A stretch of 16,481 nucleotides of DNA from Dehalococcoidia bacterium (GTDB lineage Bacteria; Chloroflexota; Dehalococcoidia; Dehalococcoidales; G020351185): NCBI GenBank assembly GCA_030640385.1, contig DAOWJL010000014.1, positions 1 through 16,481 on the forward strand. Direction: 5' to 3'. Positions 8,400-13,964 of the stretch are shown piece after piece (the stretch's first letter is position 1; each line of letters begins with the position of its first letter). Below the pieces are notes generated by a model, which did not search any database, was not told where the DNA came from, and saw only the letters and a list, made by a program, of their open reading frames with translations. The position numbers were made by a program, and so were the translations under genes.

Positions 8400-8888
8400 T
8401 TAAATAAAAAATGAAAATTCAGACTTTTGAGCCTGCTCTACCATTAAAGCAACGCCGGCGGTATCTGTTACTTCATCTATGAGCTTTTCATTTTCAATTT
8501 CCATAACTTGCATACTCGTCTGGCAACTATACATTTTAACACCCAGTTCAATAGCAAGCTGCCTGAGCTCATATAAACCAGCCACATTCTTGCTCTTCAT
8601 CATCTTGCCGAACATCCAGCGGCCTATGCCAAGAAACCCGTATTTACTGGGGTTTGCCTTGGTGATATCTCCTCCCTCTATTAAACCTATCATGCGTCCA
8701 AACAAACCATTGCCCGTGCGTAGGTTTTTCTTCAGGGCACGCAAGCCCCAGAAGGTGAAGAACATTGTGACATCCATATTGGCGGCGGCGGCTCCGGTGG
8801 CAATAGAAAAGGCGGCAAAAAGCTTATCAAAGTCCCCGCTTATGACAATGATAGTAGCTTTTTTCCTTTCCTCCGTTTTTTGTTCCAT
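8400..8888 (-). CDS. DsrE/DsrF/DrsH-like family protein
   Basis: A 162-residue protein of the DsrE/F/DrsH-like family, small alpha/beta proteins that bind persulfide sulfur. Recognisable parts are the first strand ATIIVISGDFDKLFAAFSIA, the family segment VTMFFTFWGLRALKKN (about 40-55) and the conserved cysteine region KMYSCQTSMQVM with C122, the expected sulfur-carrying residue. There is no signal peptide or transmembrane helix. The ribosome site is strong (AAAGGAGCAGGAG before ATG at 8888). tusA begins 13 bases after its stop, a pairing known in sulfur-oxidising and thiosulfate-using bacteria and archaea. It lies 35 bases downstream of the ArsR gene and is presumably under its control. Confidence 0.85.
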   Translation of the reverse strand: MEQKTEERKKATIIVISGDFDKLFAAFSIATGAAAANMDVTMFFTFWGLRALKKNLRTGNGLFGRMIGLIEGGDITKANPSKYGFLGIGRWMFGKMMKSKNVAGLYELRQLAIELGVKMYSCQTSMQVMEIENEKLIDEVTDTAGVALMVEQAQKSEFSFFI

Positions 8889-8923
8889 TTTTCTCCTGCT
8901 CCTTTTAAAGGTTTTATTTATAT

Positions 8924-9289
8924 TTAATTTACTTTACTTTCTTCATTATAATCACGCAGAGAGCTGGCCAGCTCCCTGCTATTTTCCAGTTGTTCTGTTA
9001 AGAAATTGTGTACAAGGTCGCAGGCTTCGCCTATCCTCGGGCTTGACAGACTGTAATAAACCATAGCACCCTCACGCCGTGTTATTACTATCCCCCTCTT
9101 ACGCAGTATGGACAGATGTTGTGAAACATTTGGCTGAGAGATTCCAAGAGTGGACGATAGCCGTCCAACCGATTTTTCACCTGTTCGTAATTCATGAATA
9201 AGCATCAACCTCTTGGGCTGAGCAAGGGTTTTGCATATTTCAGCCTGTATTTCAAAAAGCCGAGTACCATGCTTTCTATTCATTTCCAT
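8924..9289 (-). CDS. ArsR-family transcriptional regulator, first gene of the sulfur/redox operon
   Basis: A 121-residue winged-helix regulator of the ArsR/SmtB family. The helix-turn-helix spans about residues 40-67 (SVGRLSSTLGISQPNVSQHL, then SILRKRGIV), followed by the wing RREGAMVYYSL. The N-terminal helix has LAQPKRLMLIHEL. The metal-binding ELCVC motif is absent. The only cysteines are C19, in the first helix, and C90, in the C-terminal helix. A two-cysteine thiol switch, as in BigR/SqrR/sHdrR-type sulfide or persulfide sensors, is therefore conceivable, but the positions are not identical to those proteins as far as I can tell. Start ATG at 9289 fits; a second ATG is two codons later. 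Its own promoter at 9328-9356 has an inverted repeat across the -10, so self-repression is likely. Confidence 0.88.
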   Translation of the reverse strand: MEMNRKHGTRLFEIQAEICKTLAQPKRLMLIHELRTGEKSVGRLSSTLGISQPNVSQHLSILRKRGIVITRREGAMVYYSLSSPRIGEACDLVHNFLTEQLENSRELASSLRDYNEESKVN

Positions 9290-9317
9290 AATCTATAAAC
9301 TTATTATCCTTATATAA

Positions 9318-9356
9318 TAATATAATGATATTACCATATTATCCCCTGCTTGTCAA
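9318..9356 (-). promoter_or_regulatory. arsR-operon promoter with inverted-repeat operator over the -10
   Basis: On the minus strand a perfect TTGACA (9351-9356) is followed after 17 bases by TAATAT (9328-9333). The -10 is one arm of a perfect inverted repeat TAATAT-CATT-ATATTA at 9318-9333, the kind of AT-rich dyad ArsR proteins bind. Binding there would block RNA polymerase. The expected transcription start is near 9321, within the repeat. Seen in sequence; the regulator match is inferred from position. Confidence 0.6.
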
Positions 9357-9415
9357 TACCATAACCAGTAAAAAATATAGAATTAATAATGAATTGAATT
9401 AAGAGTATTGCGTCC

Positions 9416-10252
9416 CTATTGAATGTGGATATCCAGCCATTCTTCTACATCTATAAATACCTGCTCACGCCCCGGTTCATTGAAAATCTCATGGTAGAAA
9501 CCGCTATATAGTTTCAATGTCTTATCCATTGAGCTCACCCGCTGATAAAGTATTTGGCTACCTTCCGGATCACATAACCGGTCTCCAGTTCCATGCATTA
9601 TAAGAAGAGGCAACTTTATCTGTGGCATTTGATGCGTTAGATTCTGCATTGCCTTGATTAGCTCGGCACCCAAACGTGCACTTATCCTGCCGCGGTACAC
9701 AAGCGGGTCGTTGATATAGGCATCTACCACAGTCTTATCCCGGCTTATAGTGGAGGCATCAAGCCTATCAACGCCTATTTTCGGCAGGATAAGCGAAAGT
9801 AAATTAGCCATGATGATTTTCACTCGTGACAGGCTGGTACCCGGTTTTATAGTCGTTCCAGAAAGGATTATCCCGTTAAACTCATTCTGATGATTTATGG
9901 CGAAGGTAGCGGCAATGGTTGCCCCTACACTATGCCCAATGATGAATATCATATTCTCAGGATGCTTGCTTCGTACTAAGTCTAGAAATGATTCTAGGTC
10001 ATCAAGATAGCATGAGAATCGCTCAATATATCCTCTTTTCCCTCCAGATTTGCCGTGACCTCGGTAATCAAAACTATAGGCTGCATAACCTCTGGGGACA
10101 AAGTAATTTATTACGTTTTTATATCGTCCGCTATGCTCAGCCAGACCATGAACTATAAGCAGAACAGCTTTTGGCTTATCAGTCGGCAACCAGTTCTGGT
10201 AATACAGATTATTGCCTTCACAGCCAGGGAATCCAGCCTCTGTATGTTTCAT
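9416..10252 (-). CDS. alpha/beta hydrolase, monoacylglycerol-lipase/lysophospholipase type
   Basis: A 278-residue serine hydrolase of the Hydrolase_4 group (monoacylglycerol lipase, PldB-like). The oxyanion-hole strand is VLLIVHGLAEHSGRY (30-44), then FDYRGHGKSGG (61-71). The nucleophile elbow is GHSVG with S108, the acid D224 is in MHGTGDRLCDP, and the base H254 is in GFYHEIFNEP. The triad is complete and the order is canonical. No signal peptide, so it acts in the cytoplasm, probably cleaving a lysolipid or monoacylglycerol ester. It follows the other hydrolase gene after 35 bases on the same strand, so the two are probably one transcript. It ends about 60 bases before the arsR promoter region; I see no convincing terminator there. 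Confidence 0.85.
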   Translation of the reverse strand: MKHTEAGFPGCEGNNLYYQNWLPTDKPKAVLLIVHGLAEHSGRYKNVINYFVPRGYAAYSFDYRGHGKSGGKRGYIERFSCYLDDLESFLDLVRSKHPENMIFIIGHSVGATIAATFAINHQNEFNGIILSGTTIKPGTSLSRVKIIMANLLSLILPKIGVDRLDASTISRDKTVVDAYINDPLVYRGRISARLGAELIKAMQNLTHQMPQIKLPLLIMHGTGDRLCDPEGSQILYQRVSSMDKTLKLYSGFYHEIFNEPGREQVFIDVEEWLDIHIQ

Positions 10253-10287
10253 TTTTTACTCTTTAATTATAATCCACACAAACGAAG

Positions 10288-11028
10288 TTAAAGGTATTGC
10301 CTGAACCAATCAATAGTCAAGCTGACTATCCGTTCCATATGGTCAGGCCCATTAAAGCCATGATTCCCACCCTCAATTATCTCTAACCGCTTCGGTTCAT
10401 TTGCTTTTTCATAAATGCAGTGCGCATTTTCCACCGGAACGAGGTCATCGGCATTGCCGTGTATCACCAGCAGAGGACAGCCGATTTCTCCAACTGCACC
10501 GCAAAGATCATATTCCCTGATATCGGCAAAGAACTCCCTCTTCAATTTTCTGCCCGAGGGGAGCTCAAAGAATCTTTCGCCCTTATATACCCTGTACAGA
10601 TCGTCAGGAGGTATCTTGAACCTGCAGGGGGTGGCTAACGTAACCATCGCTTTTATCCTTCTTTCACAGGCTGCAATTACCACCGTACCCCCGAAGCTTG
10701 AACCAACCACCGCCAGTCTATTTTTGTCCACTGCAGTAGCATCAACAAAGTTAACAGCCGCCCGGTAGTCCTGGATTCTACTGCTAAGCGTTGTATCCTC
10801 AAACCTTCCTTCGCTGTTTTCTTCGTTCGCACCACAACTGCGGTAATTGAATCTCAGATAAGCAAAACCTTCTCTATAGAGCCTTGAAGCCAGTAGCAGC
10901 CACTTTTCCCCGTCTTTGCTGCCTTCCATTCCATGAGACATAATTACGCATGGAGCTCCCTCGTATGGGATACCAAGATTGGCAAATATGACTTCATTCT
11001 GGCTCTTAAGAGTAACGACCTGCTCCAT
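10288..11028 (-). CDS. alpha/beta hydrolase, dienelactone-hydrolase/S9-like
   Basis: A 246-residue alpha/beta hydrolase of the broad S9/dienelactone-hydrolase-like group. CVIMSHGMEGSKDGEKW (27-43) gives the oxyanion region and LRFNYRSCG (58-66) the following strand. The nucleophile elbow is GSSFGG with S111, the acid lies in HGNADDLVPVE (D194 most likely), and H223 in EGGNHGFNGPDH completes the triad. No secretion signal. ATG at 11028 has only a weak ribosome site (GTGAG). First gene of a likely two-gene unit with the hydrolase at 9416, behind the promoter at 11071-11099. Substrate cannot be read from the sequence; esterase or carboxylester hydrolase activity is the safest expectation. Confidence 0.82.
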   Translation of the reverse strand: MEQVVTLKSQNEVIFANLGIPYEGAPCVIMSHGMEGSKDGEKWLLLASRLYREGFAYLRFNYRSCGANEENSEGRFEDTTLSSRIQDYRAAVNFVDATAVDKNRLAVVGSSFGGTVVIAACERRIKAMVTLATPCRFKIPPDDLYRVYKGERFFELPSGRKLKREFFADIREYDLCGAVGEIGCPLLVIHGNADDLVPVENAHCIYEKANEPKRLEIIEGGNHGFNGPDHMERIVSLTIDWFRQYL

Positions 11029-11052
11029 TTAACTCACGCAATACTGCATCGT

Positions 11053-11065
11053 CTGGTTAGACCAA
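11053..11065. promoter_or_regulatory. 13-bp imperfect palindrome, copy 1
   Basis: Plus strand CTGGTTAGACCAA, a TGGT-TAG-ACCA dyad. It matches the palindrome at 12596-12608 at 11 of 13 positions. It overlaps the predicted transcription start (about 11064) of the hydrolase promoter, and lies about 105 bases upstream of the cytochrome start site. It could be an operator shared by the two loci. Confidence 0.35.
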
Positions 11066-11070
11066 CATAT

Positions 11071-11099
11071 ATTCTAAAGCATGCTTCGGTTCCAGGCAA
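11071..11099 (-). promoter_or_regulatory. promoter of the hydrolase pair
   Basis: Minus strand TTGCCT (11094-11099), 17 bases, TAGAAT (11071-11076). The -10 matches five of six and the -35 four of six consensus bases. Predicted start near 11064, about 36 bases before the start codon at 11028. Confidence 0.5.
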
Positions 11100-11129
11100 T
11101 TATTCTTTACCCATTTCAGATAATCCATA

Positions 11130-11158
11130 TTGACTTTGTATTTCTGGAATGCTATCGT
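11130..11158 (+). promoter_or_regulatory. promoter of the octaheme cytochrome gene
   Basis: TTGACT (11130-11135), 17 bases, TATCGT (11153-11158), with a TGC just before the -10 giving an extended -10 element. The predicted start is near 11165, giving a leader of about 43 bases before ATG 11208. The ribosome site is AAGGGTGG. Confidence 0.5.
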
Positions 11159-11207
11159 AACTACTACCTTAGAGCATCGTAAGAAGTATAAGTAAAAGGG
11201 TGGATTA

Positions 11208-12506
11208 ATGGACGAGCACATGCAGAATGGCATTTTTAATTCCAAGCGTATGTTTTTCGTTTGCCTATTTGCGTTAGTGGCAATATTTTGCATAACGCTA
11301 CTGGTAGTAGCCGCCTGTACGTCATCTACTCCTGATAATACTATTGATAATAACGATGATAATGGGCGTGTGGACTGGCTGGCAGATAGCTTGAACCCGT
11401 GTGTCATCTGCCATCGTGTGATGACCCCCGGTATTGTGCAACAGTTTAGCTATAGCACTATGGCTGCTGCCGGAAATACCTGCCTTGATTGTCATGAAGT
11501 TGAAGCTGACCATCCCGAAGCAGAGGCACATCAGGGATTTTACAGGATTAGCCAGCCTACCCCTCTAATGTGCCAATCCTGCCATGAAACCGAAGTAGCC
11601 CAGTTCTACCAGAGCCGCCATGCTTTGCCGGCTTATGCTGCTATGGTGGGTACCCAAGACCTGACCCCTGAACACCTGGCTATGTATGAATCAATTCCCG
11701 AGGGTGGTTTTGCCCCGGATAAAGAGCGTAATGCTCTATATGTGCTTGAGGGTGTTGATATTACACCTTTCGCCTGTGAAAGCTGCCACAATATTGGCCA
11801 ACCAAAAGCCGATGGTTCTGTTGGCCAGTGCCAGGACTGCCATCAGCGGCATATCTTCAGCCTGGAGCAGGTGCGAAAGCCTGAAACCTGCAACGCCTGC
11901 CATATTGGACCGGACCACCCGCAGTGGGAAATCTACCAGGAATCAGGGCATGGCATCGCCTATGCAACAGACGGCCATAACTGGAACTGGGATGCTGAAC
12001 CAGACAGTTTAACGGTTAGCGACATGCCAGCGGCTACCTGTGCCACCTGTCACGTTAGTGCCTTTGGAAGCGTTAGTACCAATCATGATGTAGGTGAACG
12101 CCTGACCTGGTACCTGTTTGCCTCAATAAGCGAAAAACGTCCAGACTGGCAGGATAATCAGGCGCGTATGCAGAGTGTGTGCCGTGAATGTCACAATATA
12201 AACTTCATTGAAGCCTTTTATGACGATGCCGATAGCGCCACAGAAGCGGTGAATGCCTGGGTGGTTGAAAGTGATGAGATTGTAGCCTTTCTTAAAGAAG
12301 AAGGCTTGATAACAGAGGCACCATTTGACGAGCCGATTGATTTTGTCTATTTTGACCTGTGGCATCACTGGGGTCGCACCACCAAATTCGGCGCCTGGAT
12401 GCAGGGCCCAGACTATACCCAGTGGCATGGCGCCTACGAAGTACTGCGTAACCTTGCCGAGTTGCAAAAGATGGCTGAAGAGAAGCTGGCTGAAGCCGGT
12501 CAATAG
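11208..12506 (+). CDS. octaheme c-type cytochrome, hydroxylamine oxidoreductase (HAO) family, predicted lipoprotein
   Basis: A 432-residue protein with exactly eight CXXCH heme-attachment motifs, at C65, C92, C122, C190, C208, C228, C278 and C325. The HAO-family context is clear: GPDHPQWEIYQESGHG (234-249), ATCATCHVSAFG, NHDVGERLTW, then LWHHWGR (384-390) and AWMQGPDYTQWHGAYE (396-411). HAO relatives oxidise hydroxylamine or hydrazine, or reduce nitrite or hydroxylamine. The N-terminus has a hydrophobic segment (about 15-36) ending in VVAAC, a lipobox with C37, so export and lipid anchoring on the outer face of the membrane is predicted; Lgt is encoded at 4946. It is shorter than nitrifier HAO (roughly 550-570 residues). 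No NapC/NrfH-like or HaoB-like partner gene is adjacent. Whether the catalytic-heme crosslinking tyrosine is present (which separates oxidative from reductive enzymes) needs alignment; Y403 and Y410 are near the conserved C-terminal motif. Confidence 0.88.
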   Translation: MDEHMQNGIFNSKRMFFVCLFALVAIFCITLLVVAACTSSTPDNTIDNNDDNGRVDWLADSLNPCVICHRVMTPGIVQQFSYSTMAAAGNTCLDCHEVEADHPEAEAHQGFYRISQPTPLMCQSCHETEVAQFYQSRHALPAYAAMVGTQDLTPEHLAMYESIPEGGFAPDKERNALYVLEGVDITPFACESCHNIGQPKADGSVGQCQDCHQRHIFSLEQVRKPETCNACHIGPDHPQWEIYQESGHGIAYATDGHNWNWDAEPDSLTVSDMPAATCATCHVSAFGSVSTNHDVGERLTWYLFASISEKRPDWQDNQARMQSVCRECHNINFIEAFYDDADSATEAVNAWVVESDEIVAFLKEEGLITEAPFDEPIDFVYFDLWHHWGRTTKFGAWMQGPDYTQWHGAYEVLRNLAELQKMAEEKLAEAGQ

Positions 12507-12595
12507 TCCTGATATTCGTTACTACCCTTTTTATTCTTTCGTCAAATATACTGTTATGCATCTTATTTACCACCGCCAACACGGGCCGATAATTC

Positions 12596-12608
12596 TTGGT
12601 TATACCAA
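12596..12608. promoter_or_regulatory. 13-bp perfect palindrome, copy 2, at the ygbA-family promoter
   Basis: Plus strand TTGGT-TAT-ACCAA is a perfect five-base inverted repeat with a three-base centre. It sits where the -35 of the ygbA-family promoter should be and is centred about 36 bases before the predicted start, a position suiting an activator or a repressor. It resembles the copy at 11053-11065 (11 of 13 bases). Confidence 0.4.
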
Positions 12609-12625
12609 TGCTATATCAGTCATTG

Positions 12626-12631
12626 TATAAT
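12626..12631 (+). promoter_or_regulatory. -10 element of the ygbA-family promoter
   Basis: A perfect TATAAT at 12626-12631, but the expected -35 position (12603-12608, TACCAA) is poor and is occupied by half of the palindrome. This suggests an activator-dependent promoter. The start would be near 12638, directly before the leader stem at 12641. Confidence 0.4.
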
Positions 12632-12640
12632 TAGATAAAA

Positions 12641-12718
12641 GCAGGCTTGGCGAATGGGCTAAAATATCGATGGATATAGCCTATAGAAAAGCTAAGAAAA
12701 AGCGGCGATAGCACCTGC
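12641..12718 (+). ncRNA. candidate structured leader RNA upstream of the ygbA-family gene
   Basis: A closing stem GCAGG (12641-12645)/CCTGC (12714-12718) encloses two further helices. One is GGCT-AAA-ATATC with loop GATG pairing to GATAT-AGCC (12657-12681). The other is GCTA (12691-12694)/TAGC (12709-12712). Together they form a three-way-junction shape starting a few bases after the predicted transcription start and ending 40 bases before the start codon. I do not recognise it as any named riboswitch class. Helices are short, so chance is possible. Confidence 0.3.
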
Positions 12719-12758
12719 CATCAATCCTAACGTTATCCTTCCTTTAAAAGTTTTTACA

Positions 12759-13097
12759 ATGAGAAATAAAAATCCTAGAATCAGTCGTGAAGGCAAAACA
12801 GTGGCGGTGATGATAACCATTTACTGCCGCAAACATCATTCCGCTGACAGATTATGCCCGGAATGTGAAGGGCTTTTTGAATATGCCAGAAAAAGGCTTG
12901 AGAAATGCCCCTTTCTGGAGGGCAAGACGACCTGTGTCAAATGCCCGGTGCATTGCTACAAGCCGGAAATAAGGCAGAAGATTAGAACCGTAATGCGTTA
13001 CTCCGGCCCGCGAATGATATACAAACATCCCCTGATGGCAATACAGCACTTGATGGACGGGCGGAGGCAAAAACCTGTCAGGATTGTAAAAAGATAG
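12759..13097 (+). CDS. YgbA-family ('nitrous oxide-stimulated promoter') cysteine-rich protein
   Basis: A 112-residue protein matching the YgbA family (Pfam 'nitrous oxide-stimulated promoter'). In E. coli ygbA belongs to the NsrR nitric-oxide regulon. Seen here: RISREGKTVAVMITIYCRKHH (8-27), LCPECEGLFEYARKRLEKCPF, then CVKCPVHCYKP and the family signature MRYSGPRMIYKHPLMAIQHL (79-98). Seven cysteines (C23, C33, C36, C50, C59, C62, C66) could hold a metal or Fe-S cluster. It is cytoplasmic, with no signal. The ATG at 12759 has no strong Shine-Dalgarno site, which may matter if the leader RNA controls translation. It lies 252 bases downstream of the HAO-family cytochrome, a context that supports a nitrogen-oxide stress or respiration link. 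Biochemical role unknown. Confidence 0.88.
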   Translation: MRNKNPRISREGKTVAVMITIYCRKHHSADRLCPECEGLFEYARKRLEKCPFLEGKTTCVKCPVHCYKPEIRQKIRTVMRYSGPRMIYKHPLMAIQHLMDGRRQKPVRIVKR

Positions 13098-13202
13098 CCA
13101 AAAATAAAGCCGGCAATTACAGTTGATATAATGGCAGCCAGCTCTCCCTTCATTTAAGTGGTATTCCCGTCTGGATTTAATTACCTACCAGTTTAACCAC
13201 AG

Positions 13203-13964
13203 CTACCATACCTTTGGCAGTAGTGCCTTACGCTCCGGTGGATACTCCGGGAAACGCTGGCGATACCAGGCGTGATGCGCCCGTGCTCTGGGGGCAAGGT
13301 TGGCAAATGTCCAGACGGCGAATGCCAGCCCGGGTAATGACCAGGTCGCCACTGCCCAGCCACTCCATATCATAATCTCACCGAGATAGTTGGGGCATGA
13401 TATCCAGCGAAACAGCCGGGAGCTTGATACCTGATAGCCATATTCATTGGGCTGGCGGAGGTGGCGGAGCGTGTTATCCGCCTGGCGGTTGATGGCAAAT
13501 CCGGCAAGGAAGAGCATAAAACCGGCTATAAATCGCGGGTCGGTGAGCCATTCATTTGCATAACCGGCGGAAAAAGTAAATATGTAGCGGCTGTTTAGAT
13601 ATCCGTTTACCGTATTAAAAAGAATAGCCGAAGCTATAATTAATAACGGCATACGTTTGGCGGTAGTATGCAACCCGAAGGGATAGATAAAAGCCCGGTG
13701 CATATAGTGCGATAGCCACAGGGCGAGGAGTACCAGCATGCTGATTGTGACCTTATTGTCACCGAGCAAGAAAAATACAAAGAATACGAGTGGAGCCGGC
13801 GCTTCCATGATTATCCAGCCCAGTTTGTTATTGATAGCGGGTCCCCATCCGCGGCGCATGTGACGGCCGTATGGAGCAGAAATAAAGAACAGGGTAATGA
13901 ATATTACCAATGCCAATACGAACCAGCTGATAAGGAGAATATCAAAAAAGGTACGCTCACTCAT
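13203..13964 (-). CDS. steroid 5-alpha-reductase (SRD5A/DUF1295) family membrane enzyme
   Basis: A 253-residue polytopic membrane protein of the 3-oxo-5-alpha-steroid 4-dehydrogenase family, which reduces an enone double bond with NADPH. It is strikingly like the animal enzymes: IIMEAPAPL (51-59) with E54 at the catalytic Glu position, LSHYMHRAFIYPF (84-96) with Y87 at the catalytic Tyr position, NGYLNSRYI (120-128) and TDPRFIAGF. NADPH-site motifs follow: INRQADNTLRHLR (158-170), PNYLGEIMIWSGWA (191-204) and RARAHHAWYRQRFPEYP with RKALLP at the end. About seven hydrophobic segments. I chose ATG 13964 (AAGG just upstream) over an upstream in-frame start at 14033 that would lie deep in the SDR gene. 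It overlaps the SDR gene by 8 bases, so they are coupled. Bacterial SRD5A homologues are known; the natural substrate here (sterol, terpenoid or fatty enone) is unknown. Confidence 0.88.
   Translation of the reverse strand: MSERTFFDILLISWFVLALVIFITLFFISAPYGRHMRRGWGPAINNKLGWIIMEAPAPLVFFVFFLLGDNKVTISMLVLLALWLSHYMHRAFIYPFGLHTTAKRMPLLIIASAILFNTVNGYLNSRYIFTFSAGYANEWLTDPRFIAGFMLFLAGFAINRQADNTLRHLRQPNEYGYQVSSSRLFRWISCPNYLGEIMIWSGWAVATWSLPGLAFAVWTFANLAPRARAHHAWYRQRFPEYPPERKALLPKVW

Noticed and set aside
9361..9415. Terminator after the hydrolase pair
   Set aside because: AT-rich only; no GC stem with T-run found.
11057..11128. Minus-strand 23-codon ORF (MDYLKWVKNNCLEPKHALEY) upstream of the hydrolase gene
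   Set aside because: No ribosome site, and it contains the predicted hydrolase promoter; likely chance or a remnant.
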